From the NCBI RefSeq assembly GCF_004216575.1, contig NZ_SGWW01000003.1:124001-188000 (forward strand): 64,000 nt of DNA. Reading direction: 5' to 3'. Source of the DNA: Microcella putealis. GTDB lineage: Bacteria; Actinomycetota; Actinomycetes; Actinomycetales; Microbacteriaceae. A program made the translations under genes and the position numbers. The notes under the pieces were generated by a model. It saw only the letters and a program-made list of their open reading frames with translations, was not told the DNA's origin and did not search any database. Positions 1 through 11,242 of this stretch are shown piece by piece (position 1 is the first letter of the stretch; the number at the start of each line of letters is the position of its first letter).

Positions 1-1
1 C

Positions 2-982
2 TGGTGGGGCGCGATGCTCATCGCGGTCGGCTCGGTCTTCGGCGAGATCGCGGGCGTTAACTACAACGCCATGCTGCGTCAGGTGTCGACCCCGGCAACC
101 ATCGGGCGCATCAGCGGCCTCGGCTGGGGCTTCGGCTACCTCGGCGGCATCGTCGCGATGATCCTCGTGGTCGTCGCCCAGACGTTCGACTTCTTCGGCC
201 TGCCGCTCGACAACGGCATGCCGTTCCGCGTGATCGCCCTCGGCTGCGCCCTCTGGACCCTGATCTTCGCGATCCCGATCTTCGTCACGGTGCCCGAGGC
301 GCCGCCGGCTCCGGGGCGCGAGCGCGTCAACTTCTTCCGCTCCTACGTCGAACTGTTCCGCAGCGTGGTCGACCTGTTCCGCACCGCGCGCCAGACCTTC
401 TGGTTCCTGCTCGCGGCGGCCGTCTACCGCGACGGGCTCGCCGGCGTGTTCACCTTCGGCGCGATCCTCGCCTCCGTGGCCTACGGCTTCAGCAACCAGG
501 AGGTCATCATCTTCGGCATCGCGGCGAACCTCATCGCGGGCGTCTCGACGATCATCGCCGGCCGATTCGACGACCGCTTCGGCGCGCGGAAGGTCATCCT
601 CTTCGCGCTTGCCGGACTCAGCGTTGCGGGCGTGCTCGTGTTCCTGCTCGAACCGGCCGGCGTGATCGTGTTCTGGGTGTTCGGCCTCGCGCTCACCGCG
701 TTCGTCGGCCCCGTGCAGGCCTCGAGTCGCTCCCTGCTCGCCCGCGTCACGCCGGTCGGCCGCGAGGGTGAGATCTTCGGCCTCTACGCGACGACGGGCC
801 GCGCGGCGAGCTTCCTCGCTCCGGCGGCGTGGGCCGGATTCATCGGCCTCGCTGCCGCGCTCGGCTCGACCAACGCCACGCTCTGGGGCGTGCTCGGCAT
901 CGTGCTCATCCTCATCGTCGGCTTCGTGCTCATGCTGTTCGTGCGGCCCGAAGCCCCGGCGGCGCACACCCCGCACGCGTAA
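2..982 (+). CDS. MFS transporter, UMF1/Atg22-like, 3' part
   Basis: This is the C-terminal part of a polytopic membrane protein whose 5' end lies outside the window. The frame is open from base 2 (Trp-Trp-Gly-Ala before the first internal Met at 14). About 325 residues are visible, with roughly eight or nine hydrophobic helices and a cytoplasmic loop rich in Arg/Pro near residues 95-115. The segments GEIAGVNYNAML and GRISGLGWGFGYLGG resemble the UMF1 / vacuole-effluxer Atg22-like branch of the major facilitator superfamily. The substrate is unknown; amino-acid or metabolite export is the usual guess for the family. No partner gene is visible, and the next gene follows after a 76-bp gap. Confidence 0.75.
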   Translation, partial: WWGAMLIAVGSVFGEIAGVNYNAMLRQVSTPATIGRISGLGWGFGYLGGIVAMILVVVAQTFDFFGLPLDNGMPFRVIALGCALWTLIFAIPIFVTVPEAPPAPGRERVNFFRSYVELFRSVVDLFRTARQTFWFLLAAAVYRDGLAGVFTFGAILASVAYGFSNQEVIIFGIAANLIAGVSTIIAGRFDDRFGARKVILFALAGLSVAGVLVFLLEPAGVIVFWVFGLALTAFVGPVQASSRSLLARVTPVGREGEIFGLYATTGRAASFLAPAAWAGFIGLAAALGSTNATLWGVLGIVLILIVGFVLMLFVRPEAPAAHTPHA

Positions 983-1058
983 GGCCAGCGATTCGGATGC
1001 GCGGGGCGCGTGACGAACGCGCGTCGCGCATCCAGGATTCGGGGCGCACAATATCGGC

Positions 1059-1568
1059 GTGACGATGTACCCGCCTGCGCCGGTCGACAAGCTCGACGAG
1101 GACAACCCGAACCGCCCCGGCTGGCAGCCCGACCCCGAGCGCGACGGCTGGGAGCGCTGGTGGGACGGTCAGCAGTTCACCCGCTGGACGCACAAGAGCC
1201 CGCGGCCCGGCGCCGCCTTCGACCCGAACTGGAAGCGGGCCTTCTGGCCCGGCCCCAACCTGGATGCGCGCATCGCCCGCTACGGGCTCGTCGCGACGCT
1301 CGTCACCTTCTTCGTGCAGGCGTGGATCACCACCGCCGAAGTGGTCGGGCTGGGCTTCGCCGACGTGCCGACCATCGTCGGCTCGATCGTGATCGCCTCG
1401 ATCGCGGCCGTGGTGACGATCATCTTCGGCTACCGCGGCATGAAGCGCGCCGACCGGCTCGGCGGCCGGGCGTCGGCCGTGGCGGCACTCACGGTGGCGG
1501 TCGTGCTGGGAGCGACGCCGCTGTCGTTCCTGCTGGCGTACGCGCTGATGGGGTTCCAGCTGTACTGA
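1059..1568 (+). CDS. DUF2510 domain membrane protein (copy 1)
   Basis: A 169-residue protein starting at GTG 1059 (an in-frame ATG at 1065 is an alternative). Residues about 20-45 form a DUF2510 module (PGWQPDPERDGWERWWDGQQF), a short Trp-rich motif common at the N terminus of actinobacterial membrane proteins. A basic/Pro linker follows (PGPNLDARIARYG), then three hydrophobic helices at about residues 73-95, 103-127 and 138-165. The function is unknown. A paralog with the same layout lies at 2511-3023, beyond the PEP-mutase family gene, so the locus looks like a duplication around an insertion. Small size and lack of catalytic motifs argue against an enzyme. Confidence 0.8.
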   Translation: MTMYPPAPVDKLDEDNPNRPGWQPDPERDGWERWWDGQQFTRWTHKSPRPGAAFDPNWKRAFWPGPNLDARIARYGLVATLVTFFVQAWITTAEVVGLGFADVPTIVGSIVIASIAAVVTIIFGYRGMKRADRLGGRASAVAALTVAVVLGATPLSFLLAYALMGFQLY

Positions 1569-1611
1569 GTGCGGTCTGTTGCGCTCAGAGTCGTCGTGCC
1601 AGGCTGAGCGC

Positions 1612-2433
1612 ATGACTGACGCCTCCGCCGCCGCCTCACCCACGACCGCCGAGAAGGCCGCCGCCCTCGCGGCTCTGCACGTGTCCGGCAATCCGCTCAT
1701 CGTCGTGAACGTGTGGGACGCGATGACCGCCCGCATCGTCGCCAAGACGCCGGGAGTGAAGGCCCTCGCGAGCGCCAGCCACTCGGTCGCGAACTCCCTC
1801 GGTGTGGAAGACGGCGAGGGCATGACCGTTGACATGGCACTCGACGCCGCCCGCCGCATCACGAGCGCGACCACGCTGCCCGTCAGCATCGACTTCGAGC
1901 GCGGCTACGCGGCCGACGCCGCGGGCGTGCGCGACAACATCGCTCGACTCATCGAGGCGGGCGCTGCCGGTCTCAACATCGAAGACTCGCTCGCCGGCGC
2001 CACGAGCGAGCGCCGCCCCCTCGCCGAGGCCGCCGAGCGCGTCGCCGCCGTTCGGGCGGCGGCCGACGCGGCGGGCGTGCCGCTCGCGATCAACGCCCGC
2101 ACCGACACCCTCGCCGGCAGTCCCGACAATTGGGACGAGGCGATTGACCGCGCCAACGCTTACGTCGACGCGGGCGCCACGAGCATTTTCATGCTGGGCC
2201 TCCGCGACGAGCAGATGGTGGCTGACGCCGTTGCCGCCGTGCGCGCGCCGATTGCCGTGTTTGCGCATCCCGGCTACCTGCCGCTTGCCCGCCTTGCCGA
2301 GCTGGGCGTGGGGCGCGTGTCGTTCGGGCCGCAGATTCTCGGGCTCACGCTGAGCCACCTGGCCGACGCGGCCGCGCAGCTGACGGCGCGCGGCGAGTAC
2401 CCGGCCGAGCTGTCGTATCGCTACGGCCTGTAA
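1612..2433 (+). CDS. isocitrate lyase/PEP mutase family protein
   Basis: A 273-residue TIM-barrel protein of the isocitrate lyase / phosphoenolpyruvate mutase superfamily. Recognisable elements are the N-terminal NVWDAMTARI strand, the DFERGYA acidic metal-binding segment (about residues 86-92), GLNIEDS (about 121-127), INARTDTL (about 162-169) and the late FAHPG strand (about 215). Family members cleave or rearrange C-C or C-P bonds in oxaloacetate- or methylisocitrate-like substrates using Mg2+. The true isocitrate lyase signature with its catalytic Cys (KKCGH) is absent, so this belongs to the short, poorly characterised branch (carboxyPEP mutase / oxaloacetate hydrolase-like). ATG 1612 is the chosen start because the family homology begins there; the 33 bases upstream read as untranslated sequence. 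Confidence 0.85.
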   Translation: MTDASAAASPTTAEKAAALAALHVSGNPLIVVNVWDAMTARIVAKTPGVKALASASHSVANSLGVEDGEGMTVDMALDAARRITSATTLPVSIDFERGYAADAAGVRDNIARLIEAGAAGLNIEDSLAGATSERRPLAEAAERVAAVRAAADAAGVPLAINARTDTLAGSPDNWDEAIDRANAYVDAGATSIFMLGLRDEQMVADAVAAVRAPIAVFAHPGYLPLARLAELGVGRVSFGPQILGLTLSHLADAAAQLTARGEYPAELSYRYGL

Positions 2434-2510
2434 TTCGGGGTTCGGCCAGCCTCGCGTCGCCGTCGGCGGGCACCCGGGCCGCGCTCGGGCGGCACCGCCA
2501 CAATGGTCGG

Positions 2511-3023
2511 GTGACGAACGACCGATACCCGGGCACCCCCGGCGACGACCTCGACGAGCTCGACGACCCCAACGCACCCGGTTGGCAGCCCGACCCCGAG
2601 CGGCCCGGCTACGAGCGCTGGTACGACGGCCAGGCGCTGATCGGCCCGGCGAAGAAAGAGCCCGACCCGTTCTCGGCGTTTAGCCCGTCGGTCGCGCGCT
2701 CGCTGCGCCCCGGCCCCAATCGGGATGCGCGCATCGCCCGCTGGGGCATCCTCGCGACGCTCGCGGGGTTCGGTCTGCAGCAGGTGGTCGGCGGCGGCTT
2801 TCTCACCGGGCCCGGCGTCGAGCGGCTTGACCTGATCCTGATCGCGCTCGCCGTAGCCGCGGCGGCCGCCATCGCGACCGTCGTGTTCGCGCTGCGCGCC
2901 CTGAAGCGCGCGCCGAAGCTCGGCGGGCGCGGTATCGCCACCGTCGCGCTCGTCATCGCGCTGCTGCTGGGATTGGCACCGACGCTGCTGCTCATCGCGA
3001 TCCTGATCGGCGGCGGGGTCTAG
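2511..3023 (+). CDS. DUF2510 domain membrane protein (copy 2)
   Basis: A 170-residue protein starting at GTG 2511. It has the same design as the gene at 1059: an N-terminal DUF2510 motif (PGWQPDPERPGYERWYDGQ, about residues 23-42), a linker with the shared motif PGPNRDARIARWGILATL, and three transmembrane helices with a basic LKRAPKLGGRG loop before the last one. The ends of both paralogs are small hydrophobic helices with no further domain. The function is unknown. It ends about 70 bp from the convergent treZ gene. Confidence 0.8.
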   Translation: MTNDRYPGTPGDDLDELDDPNAPGWQPDPERPGYERWYDGQALIGPAKKEPDPFSAFSPSVARSLRPGPNRDARIARWGILATLAGFGLQQVVGGGFLTGPGVERLDLILIALAVAAAAAIATVVFALRALKRAPKLGGRGIATVALVIALLLGLAPTLLLIAILIGGGV

Positions 3024-3096
3024 CGCCGCCCACGCGTCCGACAGTGCGTCGAGGCACCCCCGCAGCGGCCAGTCAGTGCACTCACACAGCGCCGCG

Positions 3097-4977
3097 TCAG
3101 CGCACCCGCACGACGGCGGCGCTCCACGCCGGCAGCGTGAGCGCAACGGGGCCCGGCTGATTCGGCGGCGCCATCCGGGTCTCGCCCGTCGTCGCCAGCA
3201 GGACACGCGCAGTGCGCTCGTTCGGCGTCTGCAGGTCAAACCTGGTCTCGGTCGCGAAGCTCACGAGTACGCTGACCAGCCCGCCGACGCCGTCGAACGC
3301 TCCCGCACCCCGATCGAGTCGGAACGACCCGAGCGGTTGCCCACCCCGGAGGTCGGCGACGGCCACAGCCGACGTGTGCGCGAACCGCGGGTCGGTGAGT
3401 TCGGGCGTTGCCCGCCGCAGGGCGATGAGTTCGCGGTGCAGGGTGAGCAGCCGCCGATGGCGGGCGGTGCCCTCGCGATCGGGCGCGAGCTCCGACCAGT
3501 CGAGCCGCGAGCGCGTGAACGTCTCGGGGTCTTGCGGGTTCGGCACGACCGACTCGTCCCAGCCCATCTTCACGAACTCGGCGAGCCGCCCCTCGGCGGT
3601 GGCCGTCCCGAGCTCGGGCTCGGGGTGCGAGGTGAAGAACTGCCAGGGCGTGTGCGCGCCCCACTCCTCGCCCATGAACAGCATCGGCGTCGAGGCCGAG
3701 GTGAGGTTCAGCACCGCGAGCACGGCGAGCTGCTCGTCGGTCAGGGTCTGCGACAGCCGGTCGCCGACCGCGCGGTTGCCGATTTGGTCGTGGTTCTGCG
3801 CGCAGGTGACGAGCCGCCAAAACGGCACCTCGGGCGGGATCGGCACCCCGTGGTCACGCTCGCGGAAGCTCGAGTACGTGCCGTCGTGGAAGAAGCCGCT
3901 CCCCGACGTCTTCGCAAGCGCACCCGGGTCGGCGAAGTCGGCGTAGTAGCCCGCCGTCTCACCCGAGACGGCGACGTGCATTGCGTGGTGATGGTCGTCG
4001 CTCCACTGCGCGGTGAGCCCGTAGCCGCCGGCCTCGCGCGGCAGGATCAGCCGCGGGTCGTTCATGTCGCTCTCGGCGATCAGCGACAGGGGGCGGCGCA
4101 GGTGCGCGCTCCGTGCATCCGTCTCGATGGCCATGGCCTCGAGAATGTGGTCGTCGGGGTCGTCGATCAGCGCGTGCACGGCGTCGAGCCGCAGCCCGTC
4201 GACGTGGAAGTCGTCGAACCACATCGCGAGGTTGTCGAGGATGAACCGGCGCACCTCAGCGGTATCAACCGCGACCGAGTCGCCCCACGTGTTCGCCGAC
4301 CCGTCACGCAGGTACGGGCCGAAGCGCGGCAGGTAATTGCCCGACGGCCCCAGGTGGTTGTAGACGACGTCTTGCACGACGCCGAGACCGCGCGCGTGGC
4401 ACGCGTCGACGAAGCGCCGGTAGGCGGCCGGCCCGCCGGAGCCCTCGTGCACGGTGTACCAGGCGACCCCGTCGTAGCCCCAGTTGTGGGTGCCGTTGAA
4501 GCCGTTGACGGGCAGCAGCTCGACGAGGTCAACGCCGAGTTCGACGAGGTGGTCGAGCCGACCGATCGCCGCGTCGAGGGTGCCCTCGGGCGTGAACGTG
4601 CCGAGGTGTAGCTCGTAGATGACGCTGCCGGCGAGCTGGCGGCCCGTCCAGTGCGCGTCGCGCCAGTTGTAGGCGGCCGGGTCGTCGACCGCGCTCAGGC
4701 CATGCACGCCGTCGGGCTGTCGGCGCGAGGCCGGGTCGGGCAGCGGAGTCTCGTCGCCGTCAAGCACAAAGCCGTAGCGGTCACCGACGCGCAGCGCCTG
4801 TTCGAGGGCGAACCAGCCGCCCGGCCGCGCATCCATCTCGATGCGCTCGGTCGCGCCGTCGCGCTCCCGATGCAGGCGAACGACGGAGCTCCAAGGCGCC
4901 CACACACGCACCGCGCGATCGCGGGCCCCCGCTCCGCCCGCCACGCCGTGCCAGCCGTCGGCCGTGGCCGCACTCAT
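3097..4977 (-). CDS. treZ: malto-oligosyltrehalose trehalohydrolase
   Basis: TreZ releases trehalose from maltooligosyl-trehalose made by TreY. The 626-residue length is normal for the family. An N-terminal CBM48-like beta domain (residues about 20-100) precedes a GH13 barrel with visible conserved regions: [11 protein letters not shown] (about 203), [11 protein letters not shown] carrying the nucleophile Asp (about 262), LIAESDMND carrying the acid Glu (about 300), and [10 protein letters not shown] (about 392). It is the last gene of a leftward operon glgX-treY-treZ. Its ATG overlaps the stop of treY by four bases (ATGA), implying translational coupling. Together the three genes convert glycogen to trehalose, a compatible solute and a mycolate-independent stress protectant in this family. 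Confidence 0.96.
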   Translation of the reverse strand: MSAATADGWHGVAGGAGARDRAVRVWAPWSSVVRLHRERDGATERIEMDARPGGWFALEQALRVGDRYGFVLDGDETPLPDPASRRQPDGVHGLSAVDDPAAYNWRDAHWTGRQLAGSVIYELHLGTFTPEGTLDAAIGRLDHLVELGVDLVELLPVNGFNGTHNWGYDGVAWYTVHEGSGGPAAYRRFVDACHARGLGVVQDVVYNHLGPSGNYLPRFGPYLRDGSANTWGDSVAVDTAEVRRFILDNLAMWFDDFHVDGLRLDAVHALIDDPDDHILEAMAIETDARSAHLRRPLSLIAESDMNDPRLILPREAGGYGLTAQWSDDHHHAMHVAVSGETAGYYADFADPGALAKTSGSGFFHDGTYSSFRERDHGVPIPPEVPFWRLVTCAQNHDQIGNRAVGDRLSQTLTDEQLAVLAVLNLTSASTPMLFMGEEWGAHTPWQFFTSHPEPELGTATAEGRLAEFVKMGWDESVVPNPQDPETFTRSRLDWSELAPDREGTARHRRLLTLHRELIALRRATPELTDPRFAHTSAVAVADLRGGQPLGSFRLDRGAGAFDGVGGLVSVLVSFATETRFDLQTPNERTARVLLATTGETRMAPPNQPGPVALTLPAWSAAVVRVR

Positions 4978-7369
4978 CGCTCCTCCTCCAGCAGCAGGGC
5001 CACCGGGTAGGGACGCAGCAGGTCGTCGAGCCGCAGCTCGCCGCCGTCGTAGCGGCGCCCGGTGAAGGCGTCGACGATGGGGCGGTGCGGCAGGACGATC
5101 ACCGTGTCGCCGAAGCCGCCGCGGGCATCCAGCCCGACGGGCAGGCGCGTCGCGATCGCGACGGCGCCGCCGCGGTCGACGGCGATCGCGTGCCGGGCCG
5201 CTTCGCCGATGACGGGCAGCGGCGCGTAGCGGGTGAAGAGTTCGGGTCGGTCCCGCCGGGCACGGGCCGCACGGCTCGTGACGAGCAGCTTCGCGGCGCC
5301 CGCCTCATCGACGTCGGGCAGCCAGCCCTCATCGAGCCGGGCGAGCAGGGCGCGACGCTCGTCGTAGTCGACGGGGCGCCGGTTGTCGGGGTCGACGAGG
5401 CTCGTCTCCCACAGCTCGCTGCCCTGGTAGATGTCGGGCACGCCGGGGCCGGTCAGCTGCAGCAGCTTCGCGGCGAGGCCGTTCGACCAGCCCGCCTGCG
5501 CGACCGCGGCGACGAAGTCATCGACAAGGTCGGTGAGCTCTCCGCCGCCGAGCACGGTGTCGATGGCGGCGTGCATCCGCTCTTCGAACGCGGTGTTCGG
5601 CTCGGTCCAGGTGGTCGAGGTGCCCGCCTCGCGCGAGGCCTTCTCGGCGTAGGCGTGGGCGCGGTCGGCCTCGACGGGCCAGGCGCCGACGAGGCTCTCC
5701 CACAGGAGGTTCTCGAACGGGCCGTCACCGATGGGGGCGCCCTCGCGCAGCGCGGCGAGCACCGACGCCCACGCCTCGGGCACCTCCGACAGCACGTGGA
5801 TGCGCGCGCGGGTGTCTTCGCCGCGCTTCGTGTCGTGCGTGCTGAGCGTCGTCAGCGACGCCGGGTAGGCCGCCTGACGCAGTGCCTGGCGGCGGTGAAA
5901 CTCGTCGACGTCGACCGCGAACTCGCCCGGGTCGGCGCCCACCTCGGTGAGCGAGGCGAGCCGGCTGACCCGATAGAAGGCGGTGTCTTCGACGCCCTTC
6001 GCCATGATCATGCCGCTGGTCTGCTGGAAGCGCCGGGCGACCGGCTGGGCCGGGTCTGCGAGTAGGGGCTCGAGCGCCGTGATTGCCGCGTCGAGATCGG
6101 GGCGCGAGGCCCGCGCCGCCGCCACCGCCTCGGCCAGGTGCTCGGCACCGACCGGCAGGTACGAGCGGTAGACGGGGAAGCAGGCGAGCAATTCCGCGAG
6201 CGCGTCTGCCGCATCCTGAATCGGATGCTCGCCCTCGTCGGGCGCCGGCAGCTCGCGTTCCAGCCGCAGCACCTCGCTCTTCAGAATCGTGTCGGCCACG
6301 TGTCGCTTCGTGCGGCGAATGAGCGCGTGCCAGTCGAGCGGGTTGTCATCGCCGCGCAAGTGCGCGTCAAGCGAACCCAGTGCGGCGCGGCCGGCGGGGT
6401 CGACGAGCACGCGGTCGATCGAAGCCAGGGCGTCGTAGCCGGTCGTGCCGGCAGCCTGCCACGAGACGGGCAGCTGCTCGTCGCCCTCGAGAATCTTCTC
6501 GACCCACACGGGCGCGTGCTCGGTCGCCGCGGCCAACTGGTCGAGGTAGCCGCTCGGGTCGAGCAGGCCGTCGGGGTGGTCGACGCGGATGCCGTCGGCC
6601 AGCCCGTCGCGCACCCAGCGGATGATCTCGCGATGGCTCTCATCGAACACCGTCGGGTCTTCGACGCGGATCGCGGCGAGCGTGTTGACGGCGAAGAAGC
6701 GCCGGTAGTTCAGCTCGGCGTCGGCGCGGCGCCAGTGCATGAGTTCGTAGTGCTGCGCGTCGAGCACGGCCTGAATCACGGTGGGCGCGCTGGGGTCGCT
6801 GTCGGGCGTCGGCAGGGTTCCCTCGGCGAGCGGATACAGCGTCTCGTAGACGCGAACGGCGGGCCCCGGCTCTGCCTGCGAAGGGTCGCCGTCGGGCAGC
6901 AGCGTGACGTTGCCGTCAGCGATCACCCGCTCGAGCTCGTCGCCGAGCACCGGCAGCCGAACCCGGCCACCCCCGAAGGCCCAGTCGACGTCGAACCACG
7001 CGGCCGCCTCGCCCTCGGCTCCGTCGCGTAGCAGCAGCCACCACTGGCGGTTCTGCGCCGGATCGGCCACGCCGACGTGGTTCGGCACGATGTCAACGAG
7101 CACGCCGAGGTGTTCCGCGCGGGCGGCGTGCACGGCGCGCTCGAACGCCTCCGCTCCCCCGCGCTCGGCGTCGACGGTGCCGTGGTCGACGACGTCGTAG
7201 CCGTGCGTCGAGCCACGGGTCGCCTGCAGCAGCGGCGAGAGGTAGAGCCAGTCGGCCCCGAGCGCGCGCACGTAGTCGGCGAGCGCCGCCACCCGGTCGA
7301 GGTCGAAGTCGGCCGACACCTGCAGTCGGTAGGTCGAGGCGGGCAGGCGCGCAGAGCGCGCCGCCGCCG

Positions 7370-7373
<4 letters not shown>
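4974..7373 (-). CDS. treY: malto-oligosyltrehalose synthase
   Basis: TreY isomerises the reducing-end alpha-1,4 bond of a maltodextrin to the alpha,alpha-1,1 bond of trehalose. It is 799 residues, typical length. GH13 landmarks: DIVPNHVGV (about 95), [13 protein letters not shown] (about 260), [12 protein letters not shown] with the catalytic Glu (about 293), and [15 protein letters not shown] (about 510), the family-specific version of region IV. The C-terminal part contains [10 protein letters not shown], also typical of TreY. It overlaps glgX upstream and treZ downstream by four bases each (ATGA), so the three are probably translated from one transcript. Confidence 0.96.
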
Positions 7374-9580
<2,207 letters not shown>

Positions 9581-9635
9581 GCGGGGGCTCCTCGCTGGTG
9601 GTGGTGAGCACCAGGCTATGGGGTCGCCCGAGGCG

Positions 9636-10499
9636 TCAGACCCCCAAGACCCAGGCGATCATCAGCATTGTGACGATCGCTCCGGCGATGAAGTTCAGCA
9701 GCAGGAAGCGTTTCCAGCCGCGGTTGGCGTCTTCCGCGTTCTCGTCGGTGACGTTCCACCACTGCGCGGTCGAGATCGCATAGGGCAGGGCGGCGAGCGC
9801 GGCGAGCGGCCCCGGCCAGTCGGTGCCGATCAGCAGCAAGCCCGCCAGAACGTAGGCAACCACGGCGAGGCGAGTCGTGGCTCGGGCGCCAATGACGGTC
9901 GCGATCGAGGCGAGCCCGCCTTCGCGGTCGGCGATGACATCCTGCACGGCGCCGAAGGCGTGGCTCGCGATGCCCCACAAGAAGAACGACACGAGAATGA
10001 GCCAGAGGGCCGGCGTGAACTCGGCGCCCGCCAGCACGAGCCCGTACACGGCAGGGCTCACGAAGTGCGTGCTCGAGGTGATCGAGTCGAGCACCGGCTT
10101 CTCTTTGAAGCGCAGCCCCTTCATCGAGTAGGCGATGACCGCGAAGACGCTGACGGCAAGCACGAGCCAACTGAGCGGGTCGCCGATCGCCACGAGGTAG
10201 ACGAGGAACGGCACGTTCGTGACGAGCGCCGCGATGAGCGTGGTGCGGTGCAGCGAAGTGTCGAGCAGGGCACCCTCGACGCCGCCCTTGCGCGGGTTGC
10301 GCAGGTCGGACTCATAGTCGTACACGTCGTTGATGCCGTACATCGCGAGGTTGTACGGAATCAGAAAGTAGATCGTGCCGATCACGAGCGCCAGGTCGAT
10401 CTCGCGCGTCGTGAGCAGGTAGGCCGCCGCGAAGGGGAAGGCCGTGTTGATCCAGCTGAGCGGGCGCGAACTGAGGGTCAGTTGCCCGAGCGTGTTCAC
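9636..10499 (-). CDS. crtEb: UbiA-family prenyltransferase, lycopene elongase
   Basis: A 287-residue membrane prenyltransferase with about eight hydrophobic helices. The UbiA-type metal/diphosphate motif is visible as NDVYDYESDLRNPRKGG (about residues 54-70), and a second acidic loop QDVIADREGG occurs around 190. Its place at the end of a crtE-crtB-crtI-crtYe-crtYf operon identifies it as the lycopene elongase that adds two dimethylallyl units to lycopene (flavuxanthin, C50), as CrtEb does in Corynebacterium glutamicum. Its start (ATG 10499) overlaps the end of crtYf by four bases. The exact final pigment (decaprenoxanthin, sarcinaxanthin or similar) cannot be read from sequence. Confidence 0.92.
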   Translation of the reverse strand: MNTLGQLTLSSRPLSWINTAFPFAAAYLLTTREIDLALVIGTIYFLIPYNLAMYGINDVYDYESDLRNPRKGGVEGALLDTSLHRTTLIAALVTNVPFLVYLVAIGDPLSWLVLAVSVFAVIAYSMKGLRFKEKPVLDSITSSTHFVSPAVYGLVLAGAEFTPALWLILVSFFLWGIASHAFGAVQDVIADREGGLASIATVIGARATTRLAVVAYVLAGLLLIGTDWPGPLAALAALPYAISTAQWWNVTDENAEDANRGWKRFLLLNFIAGAIVTMLMIAWVLGV

Positions 10500-10882
10500 G
10501 AGTCCTTATTCTGCCCGGAGCCGGAGCCGTCCACCGTCGCCGCGCGCGCATCCGTCGCCGGCGACGCCGTCGCGCCGCCCGCGCGAGCGTGGCGTTTCGG
10601 CAACAGCTCCCACACGGCGGGCAGCAGCACGAGCGCCGCCACCGTGTACGCGAAGTCTTCGATGGGGGCGACGCCAATGCGGATTCCCGAGATCAGCGAA
10701 TCGTCGTAGGCGACGAGGCCGGTGCCAATGATGACGTTGTCGAAGATCGCGGTCAGGGCGAGCATCAGGATGCTCGCGAGGCCGACCGCGCGCCAATTCG
10801 GTGAGCGTCGCGCGAGTACCGCGGCCACGCCGACGAGCGCGACGACGGCCAAGAAGACGATGTTCAAGAGCGTGTACGTCAC
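10496..10882 (-). CDS. crtYf: C50 carotenoid cyclase subunit CrtYf
   Basis: A 128-residue small membrane protein with three transmembrane helices, starting at GTG 10882, whose codon overlaps the stop of crtYe. The motif GIRIGVAPIEDFAY (about residues 52-65) has the PIEDF signature of heterodimeric lycopene-type cyclases. With CrtYe it forms the enzyme that cyclises the ends of the C50 carotenoid. A longer in-frame extension to an upstream ATG exists but would run through crtYe in another frame and is low-complexity Arg-rich, so it was rejected. The C terminus (AGGATASPATDARAATVDG) is a flexible tail. Confidence 0.88.
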   Translation of the reverse strand: MTYTLLNIVFLAVVALVGVAAVLARRSPNWRAVGLASILMLALTAIFDNVIIGTGLVAYDDSLISGIRIGVAPIEDFAYTVAALVLLPAVWELLPKRHARAGGATASPATDARAATVDGSGSGQNKDS

Positions 10883-11232
10883 GAGGCCACCGCCTCGCCG
10901 CGCGCCGCGCGACGCCAGCGCCCGCCGAGCCAGTCGCTCGCCGCAACGTACGCGTTCATCGTGTTGTAGCAGAGCAGCGTCAGGAAGAAGACCTCTTCGA
11001 TGGGCAGCTCGGGGCCCACGAGCACGCCCGTCATGAAGTTCGTCACACCGCGGAAGAAGATGCCGAGGTGGATTCCGAAGACGTCCCACACGAGGAAGAA
11101 CGCGACCCCCAGGGGCAGCACGATCGCGGCGCGCCGCCAGTCGCGCCAGAAGAACAGCCCGAAGCGTCGATCGATCATGACCATGCCCGTGATCGAGATC
11201 ACGAGCGCAATCAGGTAGCTGAAGCCGATCAT
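10879..11232 (-). CDS. crtYe: C50 carotenoid cyclase subunit CrtYe
   Basis: A 117-residue membrane protein with three helices and the motif GPELPIEEVFFLTLLCYNTMN (about residues 72-92), which matches the PxEE element of the other half of the heterodimeric C45/C50 cyclase. It starts at ATG 11232, ten bases after the stop of crtI, and its end overlaps crtYf by four bases. Both subunits are needed for activity in the characterised Corynebacterium and Micrococcus systems, and the strict coupling here fits equal expression. Confidence 0.88.
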   Translation of the reverse strand: MIGFSYLIALVISITGMVMIDRRFGLFFWRDWRRAAIVLPLGVAFFLVWDVFGIHLGIFFRGVTNFMTGVLVGPELPIEEVFFLTLLCYNTMNAYVAASDWLGGRWRRAARGEAVAS

Positions 11233-11242
11233 GATGAGGCGG

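Noticed and set aside
930..1889. 319-codon minus-strand frame across the first DUF2510 gene and the PEP-mutase gene
   Set aside because: It overlaps two genes with clear family motifs and contains only repetitive Arg/His sequence.
3076..4611. 511-codon plus-strand frame opposite treZ
   Set aside because: treZ has all GH13 motifs on the other strand; the plus frame is low complexity without any recognisable motif.
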